Below are positions 20,613 through 31,395 of a DNA stretch of 64,000 nucleotides, one piece after another. The position numbers were made by a program, and so were the translations under genes. Origin of the DNA: Pseudoxanthomonas sp. J35 (lineage in GTDB: Bacteria > Pseudomonadota > Gammaproteobacteria > Xanthomonadales > Xanthomonadaceae); assembly GCF_000513995.1 (NCBI RefSeq), contig NZ_AZVB01000001.1:1-64000 (forward strand). The letters are read 5' to 3'. Position 1 is the first letter of the stretch, and every line of letters begins with the position of its first letter. The notes under the pieces were generated by a model. It did no database searches, had not been told where the DNA came from, and saw only the letters and a program-made list of their open reading frames with translations.

Positions 20613-20924
20613 TCAGTCCTGCGCGAGGATGCGGCGCGCCAGCGCCAGGTCGCTGGCGCGGGCGGCGGCGGGGTCGCGCTCGCGTATCACCCGCAGCGCC
20701 GCCTCCAGCCGGGCGCTGCGCAGGCGGCCATCGCTGGCGACGAAACCGGCGGCGTCCTCGCGGGCCTCGCGCACCAGCTTGTCGTCGCCCGACGTGCTGC
20801 CGGAGGAAGCCGAGGAACCGGCCGAGGACGCGCCGGCCGAAGTTCCGGCGAAGCTGGCGGCCAGGGCGTGGGAAGCGGCGATGCCGAGCAGGACCAGGGT
20901 GGCGGTGAGCAGGTAGTGCTTCAT
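20613..20924 (-). CDS. Small secreted DUF2388-like protein
   Basis: This 103-residue protein has a signal peptide (cut near ALA-ASF), a Ser/Gly/Ala-rich stretch (about 25-47), and a short C-terminal domain with DDKLVREAREDAAGFVASDGRLR. That pattern fits DUF2388, small periplasmic proteins of unknown function found beside DUF4105 genes. The start is ATG at 20924, because the longer frame adds only Arg-rich sequence. It is 11 bases upstream of the DUF4105 gene and probably co-transcribed with it. Confidence 0.72.
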   Translation of the reverse strand: MKHYLLTATLVLLGIAASHALAASFAGTSAGASSAGSSASSGSTSGDDKLVREAREDAAGFVASDGRLRSARLEAALRVIRERDPAAARASDLALARRILAQD

Positions 20925-20998
20925 CGTTCTGCAGGCGGATGGGCCGCGGCGCGGCGGAAGCCCAAGACTAACCGGAGCCGCCGCGCGTTTCCGCGCAC

Positions 20999-22384
20999 TC
21001 AGTCGAAAAGCTTGCCCGGATTCAGGATCCCGTTGGGATCGAAGACCTGCCTGACCCCGCGCATCAGGGCGATCTCCGCCTCGCTGCGGGTGCTGCCCAG
21101 GTACGGCTTCTTGACCAGGCCGATGCCGTGTTCGGCGGAGATGCTGCCGCCATGCTTCTGCAGGGCCTGCGCCAGCAGCCTGGTCACGTGCTCGCACTGG
21201 GCGACGAAATCCGCGTCGGTGGTGTCGTCGGGCTTGAGCACGTTGATGTGCAGGTTGCCGTCGCCGATGTGGCCGAACCAGACCACCTCGAAGTGCGGGT
21301 AGGCCTCGCCGAGCAGCGCCTGGGTTTCGGCCAGGAACGCCGGCATCGCCGAGATCCGCACCGACACGTCGTTCTTGTACGGCTTGTACCTGGCCACCGC
21401 CTCGGTGATGCCCTCGCGCAGGCGCCAGATCTGCTGCGCCTGGGCCTCCGACTGGCTGATCACGCCGTCGGCCACCCAGCCCTGCTCCATGCAGTGCTCG
21501 AACGCGGCCATCGCCGCCGCCTCGGTGGCTTCATCGTTGCTGGCGAACTCGGTGACCACGTAGAAGGGGTACTCGTCCTCCAGCGGCTTCTGCGCGCCGT
21601 GCGCCAGCACGTGGCGCAACGCGCGGTCGGTGAAGAACTCGAACGCCTCCAGGCGCAGGCGGCCGCGGAACCCGGCGAACACCTGCATCAGCACCTCGAA
21701 CGAGGGCAGCGCCAGCAGCATGACGTTGGTCGGCGGCGGCGGGTCGGTCAGGCGCAGGGTCGCCTCGACGATGATGCCCAGGGTGCCTTCCGAGCCGATC
21801 ATCAGCTGGCGGAAATCGTAGCCGCTGGAATTCTTCAGCAGGCCGCGGTTGAGCCGCAGCACCTCGCCGGCGCCGGTGACCACGGTCAGGCCGGCGATCC
21901 ATTCGCGGGTATTGCCGTAGCGGATCACGCGGATGCCGCCGGCATTGGTGGCGATGTTGCCGCCGATCGAGCACGACCCGCGCGCGGCGAAGTCCACCGG
22001 ATACACCAGGCCGTGCTCGGCCGCGGCGTTGTGCACGGCCTCCAGCGGCATGCCCGCCTGCACGGTCAGGATGCGGTCGACCGGGTCGAATTCCAGCACC
22101 TTGTTCATCCGCTCCAGGCTCAGCACCAGCTCGCCGTTGGCGGCCACCGCGCCGCCGGACAGGCCGGTGCGGCCCCCGGACGGGACGATCGCGACCTTGT
22201 GGCGGTTGGCCCAGCGGACCACGGCCTGCACCTCCTCCAGCGAGCCCGGCAGGGCGATCGCCAGCGGCGCCGGGGTCCAGCGCCGGGTCCAGTCGCGGCC
22301 GTAGTGCTCGAGGTCGGCCGGGTCGGTCTTCAGGCGCAGGTCGGGCGCCGACTGCTGCAGGTCGGCGAGGCGGGGATCGGTCAT
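20999..22384 (-). CDS. FAD-linked oxidase, probable D-2-hydroxyglutarate dehydrogenase
   Basis: This 461-residue enzyme is of the GlcD/D-lactate dehydrogenase type. The FAD-binding PCMH domain has PSGGRTGLSGGA, and the C-terminal substrate domain has metal-site histidines in GHIGDGNLHIN and the EHGIG motif. The family oxidises D-2-hydroxyacids. The gene is divergent from serA with 258 bases between. In Pseudomonas a D-2-hydroxyglutarate dehydrogenase beside serA removes the 2-hydroxyglutarate that SerA makes while regenerating NAD, which keeps serine synthesis running. I assign that role from context; D-lactate or glycolate oxidation remains possible. Confidence 0.85.
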   Translation of the reverse strand: MTDPRLADLQQSAPDLRLKTDPADLEHYGRDWTRRWTPAPLAIALPGSLEEVQAVVRWANRHKVAIVPSGGRTGLSGGAVAANGELVLSLERMNKVLEFDPVDRILTVQAGMPLEAVHNAAAEHGLVYPVDFAARGSCSIGGNIATNAGGIRVIRYGNTREWIAGLTVVTGAGEVLRLNRGLLKNSSGYDFRQLMIGSEGTLGIIVEATLRLTDPPPPTNVMLLALPSFEVLMQVFAGFRGRLRLEAFEFFTDRALRHVLAHGAQKPLEDEYPFYVVTEFASNDEATEAAAMAAFEHCMEQGWVADGVISQSEAQAQQIWRLREGITEAVARYKPYKNDVSVRISAMPAFLAETQALLGEAYPHFEVVWFGHIGDGNLHINVLKPDDTTDADFVAQCEHVTRLLAQALQKHGGSISAEHGIGLVKKPYLGSTRSEAEIALMRGVRQVFDPNGILNPGKLFD

Positions 22385-22642
22385 GGGAGCGGCAGGACGG
22401 GACGTGCGGGAGCCTGCAAGCGTGCCAGTCCCGGGCCGGTCGCGTCCAGCGCGCCGGCGGCCGTGCCGCTGGCGGGGCCCGCCGCGGCCAAACGCCTGTT
22501 TCAGCGGCAACTTTCGCCTGCGCGGGTCGTTGCGCGGGCGCCCGCCGCTGTTGCGCGAAACGGCATGATGCGCTGCGGAAAACGGTGGACGCTTCTGGCA
22601 TAGTTGTGGGCTCCCCGCCCCAGTTTCCCGGAAGCCGCGCGC

Positions 22643-23884
<1,242 letters not shown>

Positions 23885-23891
23885 CGGCCGC

Positions 23892-24446
23892 TCAGGGCGC
23901 GGCGGATCGCCGCGCCAGCCATTTGCCGGCCAGCCGCCGCATCGAGTCGTCGTCCGACGTGGCGTGGATCGTGGCGACCTCGCGCCAGGCCAGGTCGTAC
24001 GATTCCTCGCTGACCACGAAGCGCTCGTCCGCGCCGGCGCGGACCACGTAGCGCGCGTCGTAATGCCAGTGGCCCGGGACATCGCCGCGCTGCGGGATCC
24101 AGTGCCGGTCCAGGTCGAACAGCTCGCCGTCCTCCAGGTGCAACCCCGGCACGCCGGTTTCCTCCTGCGCCTCGCGCAGCGCCACCTGCGCCAGGTCGAC
24201 GTCGCCGTCGGCATGCCCGCCCGGCTGCAGCCAGCGGTCCAGCTTGCGGTGGTGGGTCAGCAGCGCGCGCCCGCCGTCGGCGCTGACCACCCAGGCCGAG
24301 CCGGTGAAGTGGCCCTCCAGGCGCGCGCGCAGGAACGGGTCTTGCGGATCGTCCAGCAGGGCGGCGAAGGCGTCGACGGTGGCGGCTTCCCCGGGATGGC
24401 GCCGGCGGTAGTCGAGCAGTTGCCGGCGGAAATCGCTGAAACGCAT
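23892..24446 (-). CDS. NUDIX hydrolase
   Basis: This 184-residue protein has its NUDIX box in the middle: GGHADGD, then ALREAQEETGV. It keeps the REXXEEXG metal-binding core. The upstream glutamate of the consensus GX5E is a valine here, common in this GGHADGD subgroup. The family hydrolyses nucleoside diphosphates linked to another moiety; the substrate is unknown. It is a single gene, convergent with serA. Confidence 0.85.
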   Translation of the reverse strand: MRFSDFRRQLLDYRRRHPGEAATVDAFAALLDDPQDPFLRARLEGHFTGSAWVVSADGGRALLTHHRKLDRWLQPGGHADGDVDLAQVALREAQEETGVPGLHLEDGELFDLDRHWIPQRGDVPGHWHYDARYVVRAGADERFVVSEESYDLAWREVATIHATSDDDSMRRLAGKWLARRSAAP

Positions 24447-24575
24447 CGCGTCCTTCCATGAATGGGCGCGCCCGCCAACCGCCGGGGCAGGCGCCGTTGC
24501 GGGAATGCCGCGGCACAGCTTGTGGTCCTCATGCCCCTTTGGCAAGGTACGGCGCTTGAGCTGCGCGCCGGTGGC

Positions 24576-24588
24576 GTATGCGGCATAC
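24576..24588. promoter_or_regulatory. Short palindrome upstream of the permease gene
   Basis: GTATGC-G-GCATAC is a perfect 6-bp inverted repeat with a 1-base centre, 45 bases before the permease ATG. It could be an operator, but nothing in the sequence names the regulator. Confidence 0.3.
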
Positions 24589-24633
24589 CAGACCACAGCC
24601 ATCCGGACGGCGGCAACAGGGGAACACTACGCA

Positions 24634-26124
24634 ATGTCCAAGGGACTTTTCATCGTCAAACCGGTCGAACCGGCCGGGCATGTCGATGCGGGCGAACCGT
24701 TCGAGGGCAGCCTGCATGGGGAATCGGAACTCAAGCGCACGCTGACCGCACGCCACCTGGTGCTGCTGGGCATCGGCGCGGTGATCGGCGCCGGCATCTT
24801 CGTGCTCACCGGCCAGGCCGCGGCCAACCACGCCGGCCCGGCGATCATGCTCAGCTTCGTCCTGGCCGGCTTCGCCTGCGCGATGGCGGGCCTGTGCTAC
24901 GCCGAGTTCGCCTCGATGATGCCGGTTTCCGGCAGCGCCTATTCGTATTCGTACGCGACCCTGGGCGAGGCGGTGGCCTGGTTCATCGGCTGGTGCCTGG
25001 TGCTCGAGTACCTGTTCGCGTCATCCACCGTCGCGGTGGGCTGGTCCGGCTACCTGGTCAGCTTCCTGACTTCGACGCTGGGCCTGCCCTTCCCCGCCGA
25101 ACTGGCCTCGGCGCCGCTGACCTGGAGCGAGGGCCGCTTCGTCGCCACCGAGGGCATCATCAACCTGCCGGCGGTGCTGATCGTCGCCGCGGTCAGCGGC
25201 CTGTGCTACGTCGGCATCACCCAGTCGGCCTTCGTCAACGCGATCATCGTCGCCATCAAGGTGGTGGTCATCGCCGCCTTCCTCGGCTTCGGCATCCAGT
25301 ACGTGGATCCGTCCAACTGGACCCCGTTCATCCCCGAGAACACCGGCCCGGGCCAGTTCGGCCTGGAAGGCGTGTACCGCGCCGCCACCATCGTGTTCTT
25401 CGCCTACATCGGCTTCGACGCGGTATCCACCGCCGCCGGCGAGGCCAAGAACCCGCAGCGCGACATGCCGATCGGCATCCTCGGCTCGCTGGCGGTGTGC
25501 ACCGTCATCTACATCGCCGTGTGCGCGGTGCTGACCGGCATGACCCACTACTCGCTGCTGGGCACCGCCAAGCCGGTGGCCACCGCGCTGGAGGAAGTGC
25601 TCAAGGCCGACCCGGGCGCCAGCGTGGGCTGGCTGAAGACCGCCGTGGAGATCGGCGCGATCGCCGGCCTGTCCTCGGTGATCCTGGTAATGCTGATGGC
25701 GCAGCCGCGCATCTTCTACTCGATGTCGCGCGACGGCCTGCTGCCGAAGCTGTTCGGCAAGGTCCACCCGAAGTTCCAGACCCCGTACGTGGGCACGATC
25801 ATCGTCGGCGTGCTGGCCTGCATGCTGGCCGGCTTCATGCCGCTGAGCGTGCTGGGCGAGCTGGTCTCGATGGGCACCCTGCTGGCCTTCGCCACGGTGT
25901 GCGTCGGCGTGTTCGTGCTGCGCTTCACCCGCGCCGACCTGCCCCGCCCGTTCCGCGTGCCGATGTTCTGGCTGATCTGCCCGCTCGGCCTGGTCGCCTG
26001 CCTGTTCCTGTTCCTGCAGTCGTTCATGGAGCACTGGAAGATCTTCGTGGGCTGGACCGTGCTCGGCCAGGTCATCTACTTCGCCTACGGCTACCGCCAC
26101 AGCAAGCTGCGCAAGGCCGGCTGA
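24634..26124 (+). CDS. APC-superfamily amino acid permease (CAT-like)
   Basis: This 496-residue inner-membrane transporter has about 12-14 hydrophobic helices. Helix 1 carries the APC substrate-binding signature GIGAVIGAGIFVLTG. Later signatures include FFAYIGFDAVSTAAGEAKNPQRD. The closest pattern is the bacterial cationic/neutral amino-acid permease group (YfnA/CAT). The exact substrate cannot be read off. The start is ATG at 24634, preceded by AGGGGA. A second, unrelated APC permease follows. Confidence 0.87.
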   Translation: MSKGLFIVKPVEPAGHVDAGEPFEGSLHGESELKRTLTARHLVLLGIGAVIGAGIFVLTGQAAANHAGPAIMLSFVLAGFACAMAGLCYAEFASMMPVSGSAYSYSYATLGEAVAWFIGWCLVLEYLFASSTVAVGWSGYLVSFLTSTLGLPFPAELASAPLTWSEGRFVATEGIINLPAVLIVAAVSGLCYVGITQSAFVNAIIVAIKVVVIAAFLGFGIQYVDPSNWTPFIPENTGPGQFGLEGVYRAATIVFFAYIGFDAVSTAAGEAKNPQRDMPIGILGSLAVCTVIYIAVCAVLTGMTHYSLLGTAKPVATALEEVLKADPGASVGWLKTAVEIGAIAGLSSVILVMLMAQPRIFYSMSRDGLLPKLFGKVHPKFQTPYVGTIIVGVLACMLAGFMPLSVLGELVSMGTLLAFATVCVGVFVLRFTRADLPRPFRVPMFWLICPLGLVACLFLFLQSFMEHWKIFVGWTVLGQVIYFAYGYRHSKLRKAG

Positions 26125-26137
26125 CCACGATCCGCAC

Positions 26138-26168
26138 GCGGCCGGCGTCCTGCGCCGGCCGCTTCGTT
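26138..26168 (+). terminator. Hairpin between the two permease genes
   Basis: A perfect 10-bp GC stem (GCGGCCGGCG with CGCCGGCCGC) has a 5-base loop and runs into TTCGTT, 14 bases after the first permease stop. The T-run is weak, so termination may be partial. Confidence 0.5.
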
Positions 26169-26191
26169 CCACCCAGGGGAAACGCGCAAAG

Positions 26192-27502
26192 ATGGGCGCA
26201 ACGTCCGCACGCAAGATCGGTCCGGTGCTGGCGACCTTCGTGGTCGCCAACAACATGATCGGTTCGGGGTTCTTCCTTCTGCCGGCCACGCTGGCCAAGT
26301 CCGGCGGCGTCACCGCGCTGGCCTGGCTGGTGTGCACGGCACTGGCGATGATGCTGGGCGGCGCCTTCGCGCGCCTGGCGCGGCACCATCCGGGCCTGGA
26401 GTCGCCCGACGACTACGTGCGGCCCTCGCTGGGCCGCGACGTCAGCTTCCTGGCCACGACCATGTACTGGGTGTCGTCGTGGATCGGCAACAACGCCATC
26501 GCCGTGGCCGCGTTCGGCTACCTGCTGGTGGTACTGCAGACCTGGCTGCCGATCGGCGACGGGCCGGGCGTGCGCCTGGGCGGCCAGGTGGCGCTGATCT
26601 GGCTGATGTTCGCGCTGAACCTGATGGGTCCGCGGCCGATCGCGCGCTTCCAGTCGCTGTGCGTGGTGCTGGGCCTGCTGCCGGTGGCGCTGATCCTCAC
26701 CGCCGGCTGGGCCTATTTCGATCCGACGGTGTACCGCGACTCCTGGAACGTCTCCGGCCAGTCCGATGTGACCGTGGTGATGCAGTCGCTGGCGCCTATC
26801 TTCTGGGCCTTCGTCGGCCTGGAGACCGGCGCGATGATCGCCGGCGTGGTCGACGACCCGGACCGCAACGTGCCGCGCGCCACCCTCGGCGGCATCGCCA
26901 TCGCCGGCGCGGTGTACCTGGTGTCCTCGGTGCTGATGATGGGCATCGTGCCGGCTGCCGAACTTGCCCAGTCCGGCGCGCCCTTCGCGCTGGTCGCGGG
27001 GAACATGTTCGGGCCGTGGGCCATGCCGATCATCGCGGCGGCCGCCGCGGTCAAGGCCACCGGCACCCTTGGCGGCTGGATGCTGGTCACCGGCGAATCC
27101 GGCGCGCGTGCGGCGCAGCGCGGCTTCCTGCCATCGGTGTTCGGCCACCTGCGACCGAACGGTTCGGCCGCCACCGGCCTGTTCATCATCTCGCTGTCGA
27201 TGACCGCACTGGCTTTCCTCACCCTGGCGCCGACCGTGTCCGGCCAGTTCGAGGTGCTGATCGAGATGGTCGTGGTGCTGGTGGTGATGGCCTATGTCGC
27301 GGCGGGCCTGTCCCTGCTGCTGGGCACCCGCGGGCGTCCGTCCAGCCACCGCGAGAAGGTGCTGGGCATGGGCGCGCTGGTGGCCTGCGGCCTGCTGGTC
27401 TATTCGACGCCGGGCAAGACCCTGGTCGGCGGACTTGTGATCGCGCTGCTGGCGTGGGCGGCCTTCCGCGGTTTCAGCCGGAAGGAAGCCGCGGCGCGTT
27501 AA
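26192..27502 (+). CDS. AdiC-like amino acid/amine antiporter family permease
   Basis: This is a 436-residue APC membrane protein with about 12 helices. Helix 1 has [16 protein letters not shown], like the IGSGI loop of AdiC, and [12 protein letters not shown] sits in helix 6. AdiC-type carriers exchange arginine/agmatine or similar pairs. No decarboxylase gene lies nearby, so an acid-resistance role is not supported. It ends 10 bases before mtnB, close enough that both may share a transcript. Confidence 0.82.
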   Translation: MGATSARKIGPVLATFVVANNMIGSGFFLLPATLAKSGGVTALAWLVCTALAMMLGGAFARLARHHPGLESPDDYVRPSLGRDVSFLATTMYWVSSWIGNNAIAVAAFGYLLVVLQTWLPIGDGPGVRLGGQVALIWLMFALNLMGPRPIARFQSLCVVLGLLPVALILTAGWAYFDPTVYRDSWNVSGQSDVTVVMQSLAPIFWAFVGLETGAMIAGVVDDPDRNVPRATLGGIAIAGAVYLVSSVLMMGIVPAAELAQSGAPFALVAGNMFGPWAMPIIAAAAAVKATGTLGGWMLVTGESGARAAQRGFLPSVFGHLRPNGSAATGLFIISLSMTALAFLTLAPTVSGQFEVLIEMVVVLVVMAYVAAGLSLLLGTRGRPSSHREKVLGMGALVACGLLVYSTPGKTLVGGLVIALLAWAAFRGFSRKEAAAR

Positions 27503-27512
27503 ACTGCGCGGC

Positions 27513-28157
27513 ATGAACACCCCCCAGGTTCCCTACGACCCGGCCCGCCTCGGCACGCTGGCCCGGCTGCTGATCGACAACATCCGCGAGCTTGCGCAGC
27601 TGGGCTGGACGCCGGCCACGTCCAGCAACTTCTCGCACCGCCTGGACGACCGCCACGCGGCGATCACCGTGTCCGGCCGCGACAAGGGCCGGCTGGTCGA
27701 GGACGACATCATGGTCGTCGACTTCGACGGCCAGGCCGTCGGCCGGCCGCTGCGGCCGTCCGCCGAGACCCTGCTGCACACGCGGCTGTACCGGCGCTTC
27801 CCCGAGGTCGGCTGCGTGCTGCACACGCACTCGCCGGTGCAGACCGTGGCCTCGCGCCTGTACGCGCGCCAGGGCCACGTGCGCCTGGAAGGCTACGAGC
27901 TGCTCAAGGCCTTCCATGGCAACAGCACCCACGAGACCGCGGTGGACGTGCCGGTGTTCGCCAACACCCAGGACATGACCGTGCTGTCGGCGCAGGTGGA
28001 CGCCCTGCTCGACCGCCAGGCCATGTGGGGCTACCTGATCGACGGCCACGGCCTGTACGCCTGGGGCCGCGACATGGCCGAGGCGCGCCGCCACCTGGAG
28101 GCGTTCGAGTTCCTGCTCGGCTGCGAGCTGGAGCTGCGCAAGCTCGGCGCCCGCTGA
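27513..28157 (+). CDS. mtnB: Methylthioribulose-1-phosphate dehydratase
   Basis: This 214-residue class II aldolase-fold enzyme has zinc-site histidines in HTHSP and DGHGLYAWG, plus TSSNFSHRL. It dehydrates methylthioribulose-1-phosphate in methionine salvage. It is the first of three mtn genes in a row (B, D, C), 10 bases after the permease gene. The two upstream genes of the pathway (mtnA and the MTA nucleosidase or phosphorylase) are not in the window. Confidence 0.93.
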   Translation: MNTPQVPYDPARLGTLARLLIDNIRELAQLGWTPATSSNFSHRLDDRHAAITVSGRDKGRLVEDDIMVVDFDGQAVGRPLRPSAETLLHTRLYRRFPEVGCVLHTHSPVQTVASRLYARQGHVRLEGYELLKAFHGNSTHETAVDVPVFANTQDMTVLSAQVDALLDRQAMWGYLIDGHGLYAWGRDMAEARRHLEAFEFLLGCELELRKLGAR

Positions 28158-28275
28158 GCCGCGGCGTTCCAGCGCCGCAGGCCGCCGTTGCGCTGGCGTT
28201 GCCGGCGGGCGGCGGCGCAGCTGGTACCCTAGGCGGTCCCCGGCGCCTGGTGCGCCACGCCGCGAGAACGCCCCC

Positions 28276-28830
28276 ATGAGCCGACTGCGCATCTTCGACG
28301 AGAACGATCCCGGCCAGCCCCTGTTCGCCAGCCGCGACGGGGAGGCCATTGCCGCCGAGCTGGGGAAGATCGGCGTGACCTTCGAGCGCTGGCAGGCCAG
28401 CAAGCCGGTCGAGCCCGGCGCGTCCCCGGAGGAAGTGATGGAGGCCTACCGCGCCGACATCGACCGGCTGGTGGCCGAGCGCGGCTTCCGCACCGTGGAC
28501 GTGGTCAGCATCGCCCCGGACAACCCGAACCGCGTGGAAATGCGCAGGAAGTTCCTGGACGAGCACTTCCACAAGGAAGACGAGGTCCGCTTCTTCGTCG
28601 CCGGCTCCGGCCTGTTCACCCTGCACGTGGATGGCAAGGTCTACGAGGTCGAGTGCGTGAAGGACGACCTGATCGCGGTGCCGGACGGCACGAAGCACTG
28701 GTTCGACATGGGCGAGTCGCCGAACTTCGTGGCGATCCGCTTCTTCACCGAGCCGGACGGCTGGGTAGGCCACTTCACCGGCACCGACATCGCCGGCCGC
28801 TTCCCGCGCTACGAGCCCGAAGCCGCCTGA
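28276..28830 (+). CDS. mtnD: Acireductone dioxygenase
   Basis: This 184-residue cupin has metal-binding [11 protein letters not shown] and the second-motif histidine in GTKHWFDMG. With iron it converts acireductone to the 2-oxo acid of methionine plus formate. With nickel the same protein gives an off-pathway product that releases CO. It acts after MtnC, whose gene follows. The spacing from mtnB is 118 bases without a gene. Confidence 0.94.
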   Translation: MSRLRIFDENDPGQPLFASRDGEAIAAELGKIGVTFERWQASKPVEPGASPEEVMEAYRADIDRLVAERGFRTVDVVSIAPDNPNRVEMRRKFLDEHFHKEDEVRFFVAGSGLFTLHVDGKVYEVECVKDDLIAVPDGTKHWFDMGESPNFVAIRFFTEPDGWVGHFTGTDIAGRFPRYEPEAA

Positions 28831-28853
28831 TCTTCAATCCCCTTCCCGATCCC

Positions 28854-28882
28854 GCGCCCCTCACTGGAGGGGCGCTCGTTTT
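28854..28882 (+). terminator. Intrinsic terminator/attenuator directly before mtnC
   Basis: A 9-bp stem (GCGCCCCTC with GAGGGGCGC) has a 4-base loop and is followed by TCGTTTT, ending at the base before the mtnC GTG. The GGAG that would serve as the mtnC ribosome site lies in the loop-proximal right arm, so the hairpin would also hide it. Confidence 0.7.
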
Positions 28883-29590
28883 GTGACCGACATGACCCGC
28901 GCAATCCTCACCGACATCGAAGGCACCACCAGCAGCATCTCGTTCGTGCGCGACGTGCTGTTCCCCTATGCGCGGCGCGCCCTGCCCGGCTTCGTCGAAG
29001 CGCACGGGCACGAGCCGGAGGTGCGGCGCTGGCTGGACGTGGTCGCGGTCGAGGCCGGCGGCCTGTGCCAGGACGCGATGATCGTGGAGACGCTGCAGGG
29101 CTGGATCGACCAGGACCGCAAGCACACCGCGCTCAAGGCGCTGCAGGGCATGGTCTGGGAAGCCGGCTACCGCAACGCCGACTTCACCGCACCGGTCTAC
29201 CCGGACGCGGCGCAGACGTTGCGGCGCTGGCACTCGCTCGGCCTGCCGCTGTACGTGTATTCCTCCGGCTCGGTGCCGGCGCAGAAGCTGTTCTTCGGCC
29301 ACAGCGATGCCGGCGACCTGACCGGGCTGTTCTCCGGCTGGTTCGACACCGAGGTCGGCGGCAAGCGCGAGGCGGCCAGCTACACGCGCATCGCCACGGA
29401 GATCGGCGTCGCCCCGCACGACATCCTGTTCCTGTCCGACGTGGTCGAGGAACTGGATGCCGCGCGTGCCGCCGGCCTGCACACCGTGCTGGTCGACCGG
29501 CCGGCGGACTACGCCCAGCCGCGTGCCGGCGATGCCGCGCACGGCCACACCCGGGTGTCCAGCTTCCTCGAGGTCGAGCTGCCGTTCTGA
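28883..29590 (+). CDS. mtnC: Enolase-phosphatase E1
   Basis: This 235-residue HAD phosphatase has motif I in [10 protein letters not shown], motif II serine in YVYSSGS, and motif IV in [12 protein letters not shown]. It enolises and dephosphorylates 2,3-diketo-5-methylthiopentyl-1-phosphate to acireductone. It starts with GTG at 28883, although ATG at 28892 is in frame. A terminator-like hairpin abuts the start, so expression may need anti-termination or a separate promoter. It converges on the phosphoesterase gene with 168 empty bases. Confidence 0.93.
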   Translation: MTDMTRAILTDIEGTTSSISFVRDVLFPYARRALPGFVEAHGHEPEVRRWLDVVAVEAGGLCQDAMIVETLQGWIDQDRKHTALKALQGMVWEAGYRNADFTAPVYPDAAQTLRRWHSLGLPLYVYSSGSVPAQKLFFGHSDAGDLTGLFSGWFDTEVGGKREAASYTRIATEIGVAPHDILFLSDVVEELDAARAAGLHTVLVDRPADYAQPRAGDAAHGHTRVSSFLEVELPF

Positions 29591-29758
29591 CCCATGCCGG
29601 CGCCGCGGAGGCGCCGAACCGGGAATGGTTCGCGTTTGAACGCGCGCCGCGCCGGCTGGCTAGACTGCGCGCCACGCAACCAGCCGCTTCGCGCGCCAGT
29701 CACGCATCCGCCGCCAGCCAGCCTTCGCCAGCCAGCCGCGGGACATCGCACCGGCGCC

Positions 29759-31330
29759 CTATTCCCCGGCGGCTTCCTGCAGCCGGTATTCCGTCGAGGC
29801 CAGCACCTCGCCCTGCCAGCGGTCGAAGGCGCGCACCTCGACCCGGTGCACGCCGGGAGCCAATGCCGTATCCAGCGCGCCGCGCCACAGGTGGGTGGAA
29901 TCCACCGCCTCGGGGGAACGGTCGAAACCGCGCAACGCCGGCGCCAGGTCGTCGGCCACGTTCTCCACCAGCAGGCGCGGGTCGGCGCGCTCGACGCGCT
30001 TCATCGGCTTCCACGCGCCGCCGTCGATGCGGTACTCGACGCGGGTCGAGGCATCGCCCATGAACACGTTGGCGAACACGCCCCAGGCCGGATACGCCCC
30101 CTTCCGCAGCACCTTGGGCGTGTGCAGGGCCATGGCCCGGGTGAAGCCCGGATCGTCGTCGCCCACGCGGGCCGGATGGTAGGCCAGCGCGTAGCCGCCG
30201 TCGGCATCGATCGAGAGCGTGGCGTAGCCGTTCGGCGTGCCGTCGGCCATGGTCGCGTCGGGAATGCCCTGCGCATCGGCCACGCCCGACCAGAATGCGC
30301 CGCAAGTCGCGCCCACGTTGTACTCGTGCAGCGGCGCGGCGCCCTGCCAGCCATCCTTTTCGCCATGCCAGTAGTGCTGCTGCACGTGGCTGTGGCCGCT
30401 GAGCAGGAGCACGCGCGGACGGTCGCGCAGCAGGGCGAACAGGCGGGCGCGGTCGGCGGCGCGGAAGGTCTGGCGGCCGCCGGTGTCGAACACCGGGATG
30501 TGCATGCCCAGCACCAGCAGGCGTTCGGCCGACAGCCCGGCCAGGTAGGCCTCGAGGAAGCGGAACTGGTCCTCGCGCAGGCCGCCGACGTAGCCGGGGC
30601 CGTGGCCCGGCTGCACGACCACGTCGTCCAGGAACACGAAGGCGGCGCTGCCCTCCTCCACCGCGTAGGTGTCCGGGCCGTAGACCGCGTGCCAGCTCGC
30701 CAGCGAGGCCGCGTCGTCCTTCGCACCGGGTTCGACGTCATGGTTGCCCGGCACGTGGAACCAGGGCACCTGCAGCCGGGTGGTGACGGCGTTGAGCTCC
30801 GCGTACAGCTCCACCTCGTCGTCGACGAGGTCGCCCAGGGTCACGCCCAGCGCAGCCGGGTGGCGGCCGATGATCGGTTCGACGATGTCGCGGCGGTAAT
30901 GGTCGATGTCGCGCCGGCTCTTCACCTGGCTGTCGGTGAACACCAGCACTTCGGTGCCCGCAGAGGTCGCATCCGCAGCGGGCAGCAGCGCGAAGTCGGC
31001 CTGCAGGCGACCCTTCGCCGGCACCGCGCGCCAGAACGCCGGCAGGCCGTCGGCCGCCGGCGCGAAGCGCAGCGTCGCGGGCTTGACCACGAAGACGTGG
31101 GCGCCGGGGCGGGCGTCGATGCGGTAACGCCCCTGCGCGTCGGTGCGCACGATGCGCTCGCCGTCGGAGACGGCCACGTCCGCCAGCACGGCATCGCCGG
31201 CAGTGCGCCCGGGACGCCCGTCCTGTTCCAGGTAGACCTGGCCGCTTACCGCGACGGTCGTGGCCGCGTATGCCGCGGCCGGCAGGATGGACGCCGCAAG
31301 GATCAGGGCAGCGAAGGCGCGCTGGAACAT
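29759..31330 (-). CDS. Secreted calcineurin-like metallophosphoesterase
   Basis: This 523-residue protein has a signal peptide (cut near AYA-ATT). An Ig-like MetallophosN-type domain (about 25-110) comes first, then the phosphoesterase core and a C-terminal MetallophosC domain. The metal motifs are DSQ (in place of DxH), GDLVDD, GNHD and GHSH. The DxQ form is usual for this subfamily. The substrate is unknown; it should act in the periplasm or outside the cell. It is a single gene, 65 bases downstream of hisIE on the same strand. Confidence 0.85.
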   Translation of the reverse strand: MFQRAFAALILAASILPAAAYAATTVAVSGQVYLEQDGRPGRTAGDAVLADVAVSDGERIVRTDAQGRYRIDARPGAHVFVVKPATLRFAPAADGLPAFWRAVPAKGRLQADFALLPAADATSAGTEVLVFTDSQVKSRRDIDHYRRDIVEPIIGRHPAALGVTLGDLVDDEVELYAELNAVTTRLQVPWFHVPGNHDVEPGAKDDAASLASWHAVYGPDTYAVEEGSAAFVFLDDVVVQPGHGPGYVGGLREDQFRFLEAYLAGLSAERLLVLGMHIPVFDTGGRQTFRAADRARLFALLRDRPRVLLLSGHSHVQQHYWHGEKDGWQGAAPLHEYNVGATCGAFWSGVADAQGIPDATMADGTPNGYATLSIDADGGYALAYHPARVGDDDPGFTRAMALHTPKVLRKGAYPAWGVFANVFMGDASTRVEYRIDGGAWKPMKRVERADPRLLVENVADDLAPALRGFDRSPEAVDSTHLWRGALDTALAPGVHRVEVRAFDRWQGEVLASTEYRLQEAAGE

Positions 31331-31395
31331 CGCGTCACCAGGGAAAGGAACGGGACCGCGATTGTAGTCGCCCCCGCCGCCGGCGACCGCGGCGC

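Noticed and set aside
30900-30970. Broken metal motif (DSQ for DxH) in the metallophosphoesterase
   Set aside because: Gln in place of His is usual in the MetallophosN/C subfamily, and the other metal motifs are intact.
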